39,236 nt of DNA from Holosporales bacterium. GTDB lineage: Bacteria > Pseudomonadota > Alphaproteobacteria > Holosporales > Holosporaceae. Shown here in pieces: positions 17,562 through 26,577 of the stretch. Made by a program: the position numbers and the translations under genes. Where the stretch lies: assembly GCA_947457385.1 (NCBI GenBank), contig CANGUX010000007.1, positions 1 through 39,236 on the forward strand, read 5' to 3'. The notes beneath the pieces are model-generated. The model did no database searches, was not told the origin of the DNA, and saw only the letters and a list, made by a program, of their open reading frames with translations. How positions within the stretch are numbered: position 1 is the stretch's first letter; every line of letters begins with the position of its first letter.

Positions 17562-18551
17562 TCATACCCCTTCTTTATTTCCAAGGGGCAAGCGCACACT
17601 TTTTTCTAAATGCACAACCTGCCGACGCCACTGCCCTGCCGGAACTGCAGGAATCCCTGCTAAAACACACGCTTCGCGGGTGGAGCGCATGACGCCACTT
17701 TTAGCAGCAACCCGTGTGCCAGGGGCTAAGGTCATGTGATCGGCCAGTCCTACTTGTCCCCCTAACATACACCCATCACCAATGATACAACTTCCTGAAA
17801 TGCCACATTGTGCTGCTAATACCACACGTTTTCCAATTTTAACGTTATGGCCAATTTGCACCAGATTATCAATACGACTGTCATCGCCAATGCATGTATC
17901 TTGAAAGGTTCCGCGATCGATGGTGCACTGTGCTCCTATTTCAACACGATCTCCAATACGCACTAGGCCAATATGAGGAATATCTATCATGCCTTCTTTT
18001 TCCATCAAAAATCCAAATCCGCGCTGACCAATACGCGCCCCTGCTTTAATGCAAACCTTTTGCCCTATGGAGGCATGCATTAAGGTGACATGGCTTTCAA
18101 TGCTGCAGTCTTCCCCTACGACAACGCCTTTTCCAAGGATGCTGTAGGCCCCAATAGAAGTACCTTTTCCGACGATGACATCTGCTTCAATCACCACACC
18201 AGGACCGATGGAACACGATGCATGGACACGCGCATCGGATGCAATGATGGCCGTTTTATGGACAAAAGGCGCAACAGGCTCTGAGGGATACAAAAAGCGA
18301 GCAAGTAACACAAAGGCTTTGTAGGGATCTTCGCTGAGCAAGGGCATGACCGACTCTGGCAATCGAGAGATCTGAGAGGGATGGATAAAACACGCTCCTG
18401 CTTGCGTTTGGATAGGATCTTTTCCAGAACGTGCAAAGGAAACCTGATGTGGAAGGGCATCATCTATGGCTGCAATACCTGAAAAAACGGCGCCTTCTTT
18501 GTCTGCCCCTGTGGTCTTTGTAAGCTCTAAAATAGATTGAAGTGTGACCAT
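17562..18551 (-). CDS. lpxD: UDP-3-O-acylglucosamine N-acyltransferase LpxD
   Basis: About 329 residues from the ATG at 18551. That start is chosen because AAAGAG precedes it and family members begin about there; in-frame ATGs at 18566 and 18587 and a TTG at 18605 lie upstream. An N-terminal uridine-binding domain is followed by a left-handed beta helix of hexapeptide repeats (about 95-300) and a C-terminal helix. The catalytic histidine is in NLVQIGHNVKIG (His235 in this numbering). LpxD adds the second 3-hydroxyacyl chain to UDP-glucosamine in lipid A synthesis, so the cell makes a lipid A outer membrane. lpxA, fabZ and bamA, its common neighbours, are absent. Confidence 0.94.
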   Translation of the reverse strand: MVTLQSILELTKTTGADKEGAVFSGIAAIDDALPHQVSFARSGKDPIQTQAGACFIHPSQISRLPESVMPLLSEDPYKAFVLLARFLYPSEPVAPFVHKTAIIASDARVHASCSIGPGVVIEADVIVGKGTSIGAYSILGKGVVVGEDCSIESHVTLMHASIGQKVCIKAGARIGQRGFGFLMEKEGMIDIPHIGLVRIGDRVEIGAQCTIDRGTFQDTCIGDDSRIDNLVQIGHNVKIGKRVVLAAQCGISGSCIIGDGCMLGGQVGLADHMTLAPGTRVAAKSGVMRSTREACVLAGIPAVPAGQWRRQVVHLEKSVRLPLGNKEGV

Positions 18552-18610
18552 GCCATTCTCTTTCATCTTTGCCCAACCATATCGCATCGCCCGTTGATCT
18601 GTCAAAGATC

Positions 18611-18673
18611 AGAGCGCTCTCTCGCCATAAGAAGACGGCTGAGATATCATGAAAAAGTCTAGAGATGATATCT
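18611..18673. promoter_or_regulatory. Two inverted repeats in the lpxD/glmS divergent region
   Basis: A perfect palindrome AGAGCGCTCT at 18611-18620, and a 9-bp inverted repeat AGATATCAT (18642-18650) with ATGATATCT (18665-18673) around a 14-base spacer, 26 bases before the glmS start. They may be operator half-sites or a hairpin in the glmS leader; no regulator can be named. Confidence 0.35.
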
Positions 18674-18698
18674 TGATTTCAGAAAAAGGAGGCCTTCC

Positions 18699-20447
18699 AT
18701 GTGTGGTATTATTGGCTTAGTGGGCGACATTCCGGTAACACGTCATCTGCTGGAAGCTTTGACGAGATTAGAGTATCGCGGCTATGACTCTTCCGGCATT
18801 GCTTTGTTTGAACAAGGGGTGATGGTGCGTTATCGTACAAAAGGAACCCTTCATGAACTCAAAAAAAAAGTTCCTCTTTCTCTGAGCAGCACCATAGGCA
18901 TTGGGCATACGCGATGGGCCACCCATGGGGTCCCCGATGAATCTAATGCGCACCCTCACTTTAGTCAAAACATAGCCCTCGTGCACAATGGGATTCTCGA
19001 AGGGTACTCTACTTTCAAAAAACATTTGCTTTCTAAAGGTTATGAATTTGAAAGCGAAACCGACACCGAGGTCTTAACCCATCTCTTTGACGAAGCCTAT
19101 AACCAAGCAGAGGGCGACCTTAAGAGCGCAGTTTTACGAGTTCTTCCCCAATTAAAAGGCAATTTTGCCATTGCATTTTTAATCAAGGATCGTCCCGATC
19201 TTATGGTTGTGGCACGTCATGGCAGTTGCCCTTTGGTCATTGGATATGGTGAAAACCAACACAGTGTCAGTTCGGATGCTTTGGGATTGGTGGGGATTCA
19301 TTCTAAACTCAGTTATCTAGAGCAGGATCATTGGGCCATCTTAGAAAAAGATCGTGTTCAAGTATTTGATTTTCAAGGAAGTTCTAAGACCTTAGAACAA
19401 AAAGAGAATCCTTTTGTCAGCTTTAGCACGGATCGAGGCGCCTTTGAACATTTTATGTTGAAAGAAATGCATGAACAACCACGCATTTTGCAGCATCTTG
19501 GGCAACAATGCTGGAAAAGTCTTCCCGAATTGCTGGGCCAATCCCCAAAATCCGTGACTATTTTAGGATGTGGGACCTCTTATTATGCTGGGTGGGTTGC
19601 CAAATATAGCCTGGAAAAATATCTTAATGTGCCTGTAACGTTAGAGCTTGCCTCTGAATTCCATCTGCGTCGCCCCGTGATGACAGAAGGCGTTACGTTA
19701 ATTTTATCCCAATCAGGCGAAACTGCAGATACGCTAATTGCTGCAGAAGTGGCAAAATCTAAAGGACAAATCCTTGTTAGTCTGGTCAATGTCCCCTATA
19801 GCTCTATTGCGCGTCTGTCGGACATTGTCTTAGACACCCAAGCAGGGCCTGAAATTGGGGTGGCTTCCACCAAATCTTTTGTGGCCCAATTATGGATCTT
19901 GAATGCGCTTGCAGGCGCGATTCCCCCCCCCAATCTTTCACAGCTGATGGAACAAATTTTTCTGCTGGTGCCACGCATTCAAGCCATTTCTAAAGAACTT
20001 GCATTGTGTCAAAGCATGTTGTATTTAGGGCGCGGCAGTTCTTATCCTTTGGCCTTAGAAGGCGCATTAAAAATGAAGGAGTTGGCCTATATTCATGCAG
20101 AAGGTTTGGCTCTTGGAGAACTCAAACATGGATCAATCGCCCTGATTGATGAACATCTTCCTGTCATAGCCTTGGCCCCACAAGGTCCTTTGTTTGAAAA
20201 AACCTTGGCCAATCTTCATGAAATCATGGCCAGAGAAGGCTGGCTCATTGTCATCACAGATAGCCCTACTCAAACCTTGGGACTCTCTTCATTGCGAGAG
20301 GTGCTGACCCTTCCCGTTTCTTGTGAAATCGCACAACCTTTTTTAATGACTCTTGTGCTGCAGCTTTTGGCCTATTACACCGCTTATTACCGAGGATGCA
20401 CTATTGATAAGCCACGAAATCTTGCAAAATCGGTGACGGTAGAATAA
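18699..20447 (+). CDS. glmS: Glutamine-fructose-6-phosphate aminotransferase GlmS
   Basis: 582 residues, slightly shorter than the common 600-610. N-terminal class II glutaminase with the catalytic cysteine after Met1 (MCGIIGLVGD), RLEYRGYDSSG, GHTRWATHG and NGILEGY; then two SIS sugar-isomerase domains with CGTSYYAGWVAKY, SQSGETADTL and the C-terminal IDKPRNLAKSVTVE. It makes glucosamine-6-phosphate, the entry point to UDP-GlcNAc for peptidoglycan and lipid A. A strong AGGAGG sits before the ATG. glmU lies about 7 kb away and lpxD is its divergent neighbour. Confidence 0.97.
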   Translation: MCGIIGLVGDIPVTRHLLEALTRLEYRGYDSSGIALFEQGVMVRYRTKGTLHELKKKVPLSLSSTIGIGHTRWATHGVPDESNAHPHFSQNIALVHNGILEGYSTFKKHLLSKGYEFESETDTEVLTHLFDEAYNQAEGDLKSAVLRVLPQLKGNFAIAFLIKDRPDLMVVARHGSCPLVIGYGENQHSVSSDALGLVGIHSKLSYLEQDHWAILEKDRVQVFDFQGSSKTLEQKENPFVSFSTDRGAFEHFMLKEMHEQPRILQHLGQQCWKSLPELLGQSPKSVTILGCGTSYYAGWVAKYSLEKYLNVPVTLELASEFHLRRPVMTEGVTLILSQSGETADTLIAAEVAKSKGQILVSLVNVPYSSIARLSDIVLDTQAGPEIGVASTKSFVAQLWILNALAGAIPPPNLSQLMEQIFLLVPRIQAISKELALCQSMLYLGRGSSYPLALEGALKMKELAYIHAEGLALGELKHGSIALIDEHLPVIALAPQGPLFEKTLANLHEIMAREGWLIVITDSPTQTLGLSSLREVLTLPVSCEIAQPFLMTLVLQLLAYYTAYYRGCTIDKPRNLAKSVTVE

Positions 20448-20454
20448 GCCCAAT

Positions 20455-20482
20455 ACGCTCTCTTTTTTTCAAAAGAGAGCGT
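20455..20482 (+). terminator. Terminator hairpin after glmS
   Basis: A perfect 12-bp stem (ACGCTCTCTTTT with AAAAGAGAGCGT) and a 4-base loop, seven bases after the glmS stop, followed by a short T-run. It lies between convergent genes and could act in both directions. Confidence 0.7.
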
Positions 20483-20489
20483 TTCAAAC

Positions 20490-20867
20490 CTACCCTTGAA
20501 TTTTTTCTCTTAGAGCAACCAATAGCAGTTGCTCAAAATCTCTTCTGGCGCGAGAGAGATCTAATTTTTCCAAATTTAATTGCTTTTTTTCTTCCGCCAG
20601 TTCTTCCTTTTCAGATTTAGACTCGTTCATGGGGAGACCATGATCTTCATGCATCGTCACGGACTTTTTTTCAGGAAGAGCCACTTTATGCTCTTCTTCT
20701 GCAGGCTTATGCTCTTCCGCCGCAGCCTTCTTGCTGGCCTTGTGCGTCTCGATCACGGCTGTGGTATGCGCGCCTGCTGCAGGAGGAGGTGGGGGTAACA
20801 TGGCCCCTAGAGACGCATAAAGCTGACCTGAATACCCAAGCATCATACATAAAATAAATTTTTTCAT
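20490..20867 (-). CDS. Small secreted Pro-rich and Glu/Lys-rich protein, unknown
   Basis: 125 residues. Residues 1-18 form a signal peptide (MKKFILCMMLGYSGQLYAS), with likely cleavage after the Ala of LYA. Then a proline run (five in a row after MLP), a middle rich in Ala/Lys/Glu/His (about 40-70), an acidic-basic segment (KSEKEELAEEKKQ) and a C-terminal helix (LEKLDLSRARRDFEQLL) likely to form a coiled coil. No known domain is recognised. It is a periplasmic or surface protein without further clue; the low-complexity composition is unlike the flanking housekeeping genes. It converges on glmS. Confidence 0.7.
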   Translation of the reverse strand: MKKFILCMMLGYSGQLYASLGAMLPPPPPAAGAHTTAVIETHKASKKAAAEEHKPAEEEHKVALPEKKSVTMHEDHGLPMNESKSEKEELAEEKKQLNLEKLDLSRARRDFEQLLLVALREKIQG

Positions 20868-20943
20868 TTTTTAATATTTTTAACGAATTTTAAAAAAATA
20901 ATATTACAGTTTCATTAAATAAAAATGAATAAAGCATAAGAAA

Positions 20944-22170
20944 TTAATTATAAGGAAGTGGATGAGCCTTGCATAATGCAAGAACCTGATCCCGAATGGA
21001 TTGGGTAAGGGAACTATTTTCCGGATCATGAAGGCGTTGTGTGATGCACGTTGCAATGATTTCCATGTGATGTTCCTCTAGACCGCGGGTCGTAATGGCC
21101 GGAGTTCCTAAACGAAGGCCAGAGGTATGAACGGCAGAACGGGGATCTTGAGGAATGCCATTTTTGTTGCAAGTGATATGAACCTCTTCTAACAACGCTT
21201 CTGCTTGACGCCCTGAAAGCGCGTGCATGCGCAAATCCACTAGAAGCAAGTGGGTGTCGGTTCCTTTCGCAATCAGCTCTATGCCTTGAGCCATCAAAGC
21301 ATGGGCTAAAGCCTTGGCATTTTTCACAATACGATGGCCATAGTTTTGAAACTCAGCACCCATGGCTTCTTTAAAACACACCGCTTTGGCAGCAATGACA
21401 TGCATTAAAGGACCGCCTTGTAACCCAGGAAAGATAGCACTATCGATGCGTTTGGCCAAATCTGGCTCATTACAAAGAATAAGTCCACCACGAGGGCCTC
21501 TAAGGGTTTTATGGGTTGTGGTGGTGACTACATGGGCATGGGGAAAGGGGCTGGGGTGCTGATTGGAAACAACCAAGCCTGCAATGTGCGCAATATCTGC
21601 CATGAAAATGGCTCCGATTTCATCGGCAAGGGCTCTAAAAAACGCAAAATTAATGAACCGAGGATAGGCCGAAGCTCCAGCAATTAAAAGCTTAGGACGA
21701 TGTTGAAAGGCCAATTCACGCACCACAGCTTCGTCAATGCGATGAGTCACGGGATCAACGCCATAAGAAACAACACGAAACCATTTCCCTGAAATATTCA
21801 CAGGTGCACCATGACTCAAATGTCCCCCTGCACGCAAATCCAAGGAAAGGATGCAATCTCCTGGAGAGAGAACGCTTAAAAAAACCGCTTGATTGGCTTG
21901 TGATCCAGAGTGAGGCTGAACGTTGGCAAACCGACATCTAAATAAAGAACAGGCTCTCTGAATAGCCAGCTTTTCAATTTCATCCACGGCAAAGCATCCA
22001 CCATAATAGCGCCTTCCAGGATACCCTTCTGCATACTTATTGGTTAACACGGACCCTTGCGCGCTTAAGACATCCAAAGAAACAAAATTTTCAGAGGCAA
22101 TCAGTTCTAAGTGATTCTGTTGCCTCCAGGTTTCTTTCTCGATCCAATAGGCTATCTCATGATCTTGCAT
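20944..22170 (-). CDS. glyA: Serine hydroxymethyltransferase
   Basis: 408 residues, close to the usual 415-430. N-terminal LELIASENFVS, the NKYAEGYPGRRYYGG motif, and the PLP lysine in TTTTHKTLRGPRGG (Lys221) are all present. It interconverts serine and glycine and supplies one-carbon units to folate. GAGGA precedes the ATG. It starts 21 bases after the rnd stop and probably shares its transcript. Confidence 0.97.
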   Translation of the reverse strand: MQDHEIAYWIEKETWRQQNHLELIASENFVSLDVLSAQGSVLTNKYAEGYPGRRYYGGCFAVDEIEKLAIQRACSLFRCRFANVQPHSGSQANQAVFLSVLSPGDCILSLDLRAGGHLSHGAPVNISGKWFRVVSYGVDPVTHRIDEAVVRELAFQHRPKLLIAGASAYPRFINFAFFRALADEIGAIFMADIAHIAGLVVSNQHPSPFPHAHVVTTTTHKTLRGPRGGLILCNEPDLAKRIDSAIFPGLQGGPLMHVIAAKAVCFKEAMGAEFQNYGHRIVKNAKALAHALMAQGIELIAKGTDTHLLLVDLRMHALSGRQAEALLEEVHITCNKNGIPQDPRSAVHTSGLRLGTPAITTRGLEEHHMEIIATCITQRLHDPENSSLTQSIRDQVLALCKAHPLPYN

Positions 22171-22191
22171 GTCTTATCCTCTTTTGTGTGT

Positions 22192-22857
22192 TCAGTGGGC
22201 AAAGATATCTTCTTCAAACCCAGACAGGTCTAATATGACGCGTGTGGGTAAAAATTGACATAACTCTTTGAACAAGGCTTCTCGTTTTTCACGTAACAGC
22301 ATGACATTAAGTCGTGCTTTAAGGGCGTGTAGATAGAGTACATCCGAAGAAGCATAGGATTTCTGTGATTCTGTTAGAACATCGGCTCCCCAATCAGAGC
22401 TTTGCTCTGCCTTTGAAATTTCTACTCCTAAAAGCTCACGACACAAAATACGTAAGCCATGATGATCCGTATAGGTGCGTACCAAACGGGATGCCAATTT
22501 TGTGCAATAAATGGGGGCGCTGCACAGCACGCCTATGCCCTGATAGAGGCTGGCAATATCAAATCGCCCATAATGGAAGATTTTTTCCACCTGAGAATCC
22601 GTTAAAAGACGGGATAAATTAGGGGCAGGATGGGGTTCTGGCGCGATCTGCACCAAATGACATAGGCCATCTCCTCCGGACAATTGTACCAAACAGAGCC
22701 GATCTCGTTTTCCAAAAAGACGGAGCCCCATGGCCTCGGTATCAATGGCCACGCCATTGGGAAAGACTAATCCATCCGGGAGATCATGTTGATGACAGCG
22801 AATACCGCGTAAATTTTTTACAGAAACACGATCATAATGGGAGAATTTTGACGTCAT
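22192..22857 (-). CDS. rnd: Ribonuclease D-type 3'-5' exonuclease (no HRDC)
   Basis: 221 residues forming a single DEDDy exonuclease domain. The catalytic acids fit: Asp39 and Glu41 in AIDTEAMG, Asp100 in HYGRFD, and Tyr168/Asp172 in SYASSDVLYL, preceded by QSSDWG. The HRDC domains of E. coli RNase D are absent, as is common in alphaproteobacterial members. It would trim structured RNA 3' ends such as tRNA precursors. It lies between era and glyA on the minus strand. Confidence 0.9.
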   Translation of the reverse strand: MTSKFSHYDRVSVKNLRGIRCHQHDLPDGLVFPNGVAIDTEAMGLRLFGKRDRLCLVQLSGGDGLCHLVQIAPEPHPAPNLSRLLTDSQVEKIFHYGRFDIASLYQGIGVLCSAPIYCTKLASRLVRTYTDHHGLRILCRELLGVEISKAEQSSDWGADVLTESQKSYASSDVLYLHALKARLNVMLLREKREALFKELCQFLPTRVILDLSGFEEDIFAH

Positions 22858-22922
22858 ACCACTTTTCTTAAGCCGCTTTAACCCTCAGTATACCCATCTA
22901 CTTCCACAGAACAAAGGCATGC

Positions 22923-23801
22923 TTATAAAAATGAGGTAGGCACTTTAAGACGAGGGAGCCAGTGAGGATCGACTTTGATAAACAAAAAAAGATGTACCGC
23001 CTTTCCAAAATGTTGACTCAGTTCATAGCGCGCTTGCTGACCGATAATGCTGAGGCGACGACCTTTATGCCCAATAATCAGTTTTTTTTGTCCATCCTTT
23101 GCCACGTAAATGGTTTGCTCTAGAATCAATCGTTTGCGATTTTCCTCCCATCGTGTGGTTTCTACATGAACGTGATAGGGAATTTCTTGGTGCACATGGG
23201 AAAAGATTTTTTCACGCGTCATTTCTGCAGCCCAGAATTTTCCTGAAATTTGTGTGAAATCTTCTTCTGGAAAGAGCCAAGGCCCCATTTGCAGTTTATT
23301 TTCTATGATGCCTAGCAAATCTTTGACACCTGTCCCTTTTTTCCCAGAAATCATCATAATTTCTTCGCTGAAAGGACGCACCTGTTGCGCTAGCGGCAAC
23401 AAAATCCCTTTGGCAATGCGATCTACTTTATTCAACGCGATGATCAATGGCTTGCCTTCAGGAAAAATCCCAGAAAGCGCCTGAAGAGAAGTCATAAGCT
23501 GATGGGAAGGACGACTGGCATCTAGGACGACCAAGACGAGGTCGGCTTCATAAAGACAACGCAAAGTCACTTTCGCCATGGCTTCTTGCAAAGGTCCGCG
23601 GGGTTGAAAAAGAAACCCTGGCGTATCCATAAAAATAAATTGATTTTCTTCTTGACAGACAATCCCATAAATCCCATAGCGTGTCGTATGGGGTTTCGCA
23701 GAAACAATAGAAACTTTTTGCCCCACCAATTGATTGATGAGGGTGGATTTTCCAGCGTTTGCTTCCCCTAACACAGCAATCATCCCACACCTTTTTGCCA
23801 C
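22923..23801 (-). CDS. era: GTPase Era
   Basis: 292 residues from a GTG start. G1 is GEANAGKST (12-20; most relatives have Pro in place of the Ala), G3 DTPG (59-62), G4 NKVD (124-127). The C-terminal KH domain carries KKLIIGHKGRRLSIIG. Era binds the 3' end of 16S rRNA and acts in 30S maturation. rnc, its frequent upstream partner, is not adjacent; the upstream gene is divergent dacA. Confidence 0.96.
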   Translation of the reverse strand: MAKRCGMIAVLGEANAGKSTLINQLVGQKVSIVSAKPHTTRYGIYGIVCQEENQFIFMDTPGFLFQPRGPLQEAMAKVTLRCLYEADLVLVVLDASRPSHQLMTSLQALSGIFPEGKPLIIALNKVDRIAKGILLPLAQQVRPFSEEIMMISGKKGTGVKDLLGIIENKLQMGPWLFPEEDFTQISGKFWAAEMTREKIFSHVHQEIPYHVHVETTRWEENRKRLILEQTIYVAKDGQKKLIIGHKGRRLSIIGQQARYELSQHFGKAVHLFLFIKVDPHWLPRLKVPTSFL

Positions 23802-23948
23802 GTGTTTTGCCTTTATTAAAATGATCTTATACCCTTGCGAGTATGGACCCTGCAGCCTTTTCTAGCAAGGATTAAGCCCAAGTTGGCTTTTCTTTCTTTA
23901 CGCAACCATCTGGGCTATATTGAGGAGACATAGGCGTTAGGGGGGAAA

Positions 23949-24851
23949 ATGAACTTTTTTATAGGATCTAGAGTGTGGATTTTAGGAATCGCACTGGGGA
24001 TTGGCTCTGTTGCCTATACCGCTAAGTATGCTGCTGTTGTGATGGATCCCCTTTCTGGAACCGTTCTCCAAGAGGTGCGTGGTGAGGAACGCATGTATCC
24101 TGCTTCTTTAACAAAAATGATGACCCTGTTTTTGGTATTCGAAGCCTTGCAGGATAAAAGAGTATTTTTGAATTCGCGTTTTAAAGTCTCTCAATCTGCC
24201 AGTGAACAACCTCCTTGCAAATTGGGCGTCAGAGCAGGGGAGACCCTCCCCCTACACACCTGTATTTTAGCCGTAGCCGTGCGCTCTTCTAATGATATTG
24301 CATGTGTAATTGCTGAAAATGTTGCAGGCTCTCAAAAACGCTTTGTTCAGTGGATGAATCATAAGGCAAAAGCTCTTGGACTCTTGAAAACACACTTTTC
24401 TAATCCTTCAGGATTGCATCACCCCAATCAATATTCTTCTGCTAAAGATATGGCGTTGTTAGTTCATGCATTATGGAAACAATTCCCTGAATATACCTCT
24501 TTTTTATCTCAATCTTCTTTTAAATGGAATAAGCGCACCTACGTGTCCACCAATAAACTGCTGGGAAGAGTTCCTGGTATACAAATTGGGAAAACAGGCT
24601 TTACAGAACCAGCAGGTTGGAATCTAGCAACCTTGACGTTGCGTGGTTTAAAGCCCGTCATTACCGTTGTCATGGGCATGCCAAGCCCTAAAGAGCGGGA
24701 TGTGCAGCTTGCAACGCTAATCGAAGCCTATTATCGTACGCCAAGTGCCCTCTCTTACGTCATTCGAAAACCGTTGCAAAAAAAGATCGCCTCCAGAATG
24801 CCGCAAAAAAAACGTTTGCTCCGGCGCAAATCTAAAACGCGCTCTTGTTAA
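23949..24851 (+). CDS. dacA: D-alanyl-D-alanine carboxypeptidase, short form (S11)
   Basis: 300 residues. A signal peptide spans about residues 1-25. The penicillin-binding triad is complete: SLTK (Ser53, Lys56), SSN (113-115) and KTG (215-217), with GKTGFTEPAGWN conserved. It removes the terminal D-Ala from peptidoglycan pentapeptides in the periplasm. The protein lacks the C-terminal PBP5 domain and amphipathic anchor found in E. coli DacA and ends in a very basic tail (KKRLLRRKSKTR). AGGGGGG lies before the ATG. It converges on prmC with 13 bases between stops. Confidence 0.92.
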   Translation: MNFFIGSRVWILGIALGIGSVAYTAKYAAVVMDPLSGTVLQEVRGEERMYPASLTKMMTLFLVFEALQDKRVFLNSRFKVSQSASEQPPCKLGVRAGETLPLHTCILAVAVRSSNDIACVIAENVAGSQKRFVQWMNHKAKALGLLKTHFSNPSGLHHPNQYSSAKDMALLVHALWKQFPEYTSFLSQSSFKWNKRTYVSTNKLLGRVPGIQIGKTGFTEPAGWNLATLTLRGLKPVITVVMGMPSPKERDVQLATLIEAYYRTPSALSYVIRKPLQKKIASRMPQKKRLLRRKSKTRSC

Positions 24852-24864
24852 AAAAGGTTGAGAG

Positions 24865-25719
24865 TTATCTGTGCGCCATAACATAGCGATTTCTTCCCTG
24901 CAGATCTTGTAAAATTTGAATAGAGGAAAACGCTTCAGCCCTTAGCAAAGCAGAAACAGCCTCTCCTTGCATGGCCCCTATCTCTAAGATAACGATTCCA
25001 TGGGGCGCTAAAAAAGGAACCATTTCTGGAATTAGGGCCCTGTAAGACGCCAATCCATCTTGGCCTGCAAACAGAGCCAATGGCGGGTCCCAGATCAGAA
25101 CGTTTTGAGGAAGTGCCTCATGAGGGGCCACATAGGGAGGATTACTGACAATACAGTCAAAGGTTCCATGCAGTGTTTTTGGAAGCTCAACGCACCAAGA
25201 ACTGCAAAGCCATGCGCATCGCTGTGTTACCCCCACAGTCTCTGCGTTTTTTTGAGCTGCAGGAAACACCCGAGGCTCTACATCGATCCCCAATCCCATG
25301 GCATTGGGAATTTCATGGAGAAGACTGATCAAGAGACAGCCACTGCCCGTCCCTAAATCTACAATACGTTGGGGCAGAATGGGTTGATTCAATACCAGTT
25401 GGATGATGCCTTCGCTTTCAGGACGTGGATCAAGGGTCCATGGGTTTATAAAAAACGAGTGCTTCCAAAAAAAACGGGATCCTTGCATACGAGAAAGAGG
25501 TTTGTGGGTTTCAAAATGTTCCTTTAAAGCTTTCCAAACAAGAGGTTCAGAGGGGCACGCTTCCCTTAGAGAACAGGCCCATTCCAATGGGGTAAGCCCT
25601 ATTATTTCTTGAACCCATCGTTTTGCAGCACTAAATGGATCCGAGATGCTGGGCTCTTGGCTTGAAAGAGCTTTTGCTACGGCTGAAGTGACATCCCATA
25701 AAGTGCGCATCGGTCCCAT
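24865..25719 (-). CDS. prmC: Peptide chain release factor glutamine methyltransferase PrmC
   Basis: 284 residues. A helical N-terminal domain precedes a Rossmann methyltransferase domain with the AdoMet loop VDLGTGSGCLLISL and the catalytic SNPPYVAP motif. It methylates the Gln of the GGQ loop in release factors RF1/RF2. A second in-frame ATG lies three codons into the frame. The usual upstream prfA is not adjacent. Confidence 0.94.
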   Translation of the reverse strand: MGPMRTLWDVTSAVAKALSSQEPSISDPFSAAKRWVQEIIGLTPLEWACSLREACPSEPLVWKALKEHFETHKPLSRMQGSRFFWKHSFFINPWTLDPRPESEGIIQLVLNQPILPQRIVDLGTGSGCLLISLLHEIPNAMGLGIDVEPRVFPAAQKNAETVGVTQRCAWLCSSWCVELPKTLHGTFDCIVSNPPYVAPHEALPQNVLIWDPPLALFAGQDGLASYRALIPEMVPFLAPHGIVILEIGAMQGEAVSALLRAEAFSSIQILQDLQGRNRYVMAHR

Positions 25720-25785
25720 AGGTCCTTTGACAAAGATCAGCCTATGCTAGCATAAAAAAGAAGCTCTGAAAGCGCATGAGAGATT

Positions 25786-26577
25786 GTGCATCCAGTCATA
25801 CCCTGTCATCCTAATAGAAATTTAATACATGATCCTTTCATCATCGTGCTTAGTGCAAGAAGACCTCGTATCTGGTTACGCGCTTTAGGTCGATGGGGGA
25901 CCCTTTGTGTATTGGGCTTGGGTTTTCTTTTTTGGGCGAGTCTCAGTCAAGCTTTGTATCATGGCTTCCTCCGATGTTCTAAAGGGCTGGGGCTGGAGGT
26001 CCGTGAACTATGTGTAACGGGACGGTCTCGCACAAAAATTCAAGAAATTTTTTGGGCCTTAAAGGTCAAAAAGGGCACAATCGTGTGGGACATGCCCCTT
26101 TCTCAGCAAAAAATGGCCCTAGAGAAACTCCCTTGGGTCAAAAAAGCCACCCTTATCCGTCGATATCCCTCTGAATTAAGGGTGCAGATCCAGGAAAAAA
26201 CCCCCCTGGCCTTGTGGCAGCACCAAGGCCTGAAACACGTTTTAGATGAATCAGGGCATGTAATCCCCGGGGTCGTTGCCGAAGGCCCCTCCCCCCTTAT
26301 GGTCATTACAGGACAAGATTCACCCCAACATTTTTCTGCATTCTATGCAAAACTTCACCCTTTCTTAGAGAAACTCCCTAAAATAAAAGCCGCAACTTAT
26401 TTAAGAAGTGGTCGTTGGAATCTGTATTTAAAAGGCGGAACCCTTGTAAAATTACCAGAGAGTCAAGAAAAAAATGCACTCATGACTTTGATCACTTTGC
26501 TGCCTTCATTGAGCAAGCAAACGTCTATCGATTTAAGATTTCCCGAGGCCATTATTTTGGATCCAAAACCCCTATGA
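25786..26577 (+). CDS. ftsQ: Cell division protein FtsQ
   Basis: 263 residues from a GTG at 25786. A cytoplasmic tail, one transmembrane helix (about 38-56) and a POTRA domain (about 70-138, VRELCVTGRSRT ... WVKKATLIRRYPSELRVQIQEKTPLALW) followed by the beta domain. FtsQ bridges early and late divisome proteins in the inner membrane. Its TGA overlaps the ftsA ATG (ATGA). murB/ddl, usual upstream neighbours, are missing. Confidence 0.93.
   Translation: MHPVIPCHPNRNLIHDPFIIVLSARRPRIWLRALGRWGTLCVLGLGFLFWASLSQALYHGFLRCSKGLGLEVRELCVTGRSRTKIQEIFWALKVKKGTIVWDMPLSQQKMALEKLPWVKKATLIRRYPSELRVQIQEKTPLALWQHQGLKHVLDESGHVIPGVVAEGPSPLMVITGQDSPQHFSAFYAKLHPFLEKLPKIKAATYLRSGRWNLYLKGGTLVKLPESQEKNALMTLITLLPSLSKQTSIDLRFPEAIILDPKPL

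Noticed and set aside
18606-18698. A glmS ribozyme in the glmS leader
   Set aside because: The region is 93 bases, shorter than a glmS ribozyme, and the conserved ribozyme core is not seen; the ribozyme is known mainly from Firmicutes.
26415-26573. N-terminal extension of FtsA by 53 residues
   Set aside because: It is the +1 frame of ftsQ; the ATGA overlap at 26574 gives the family start.
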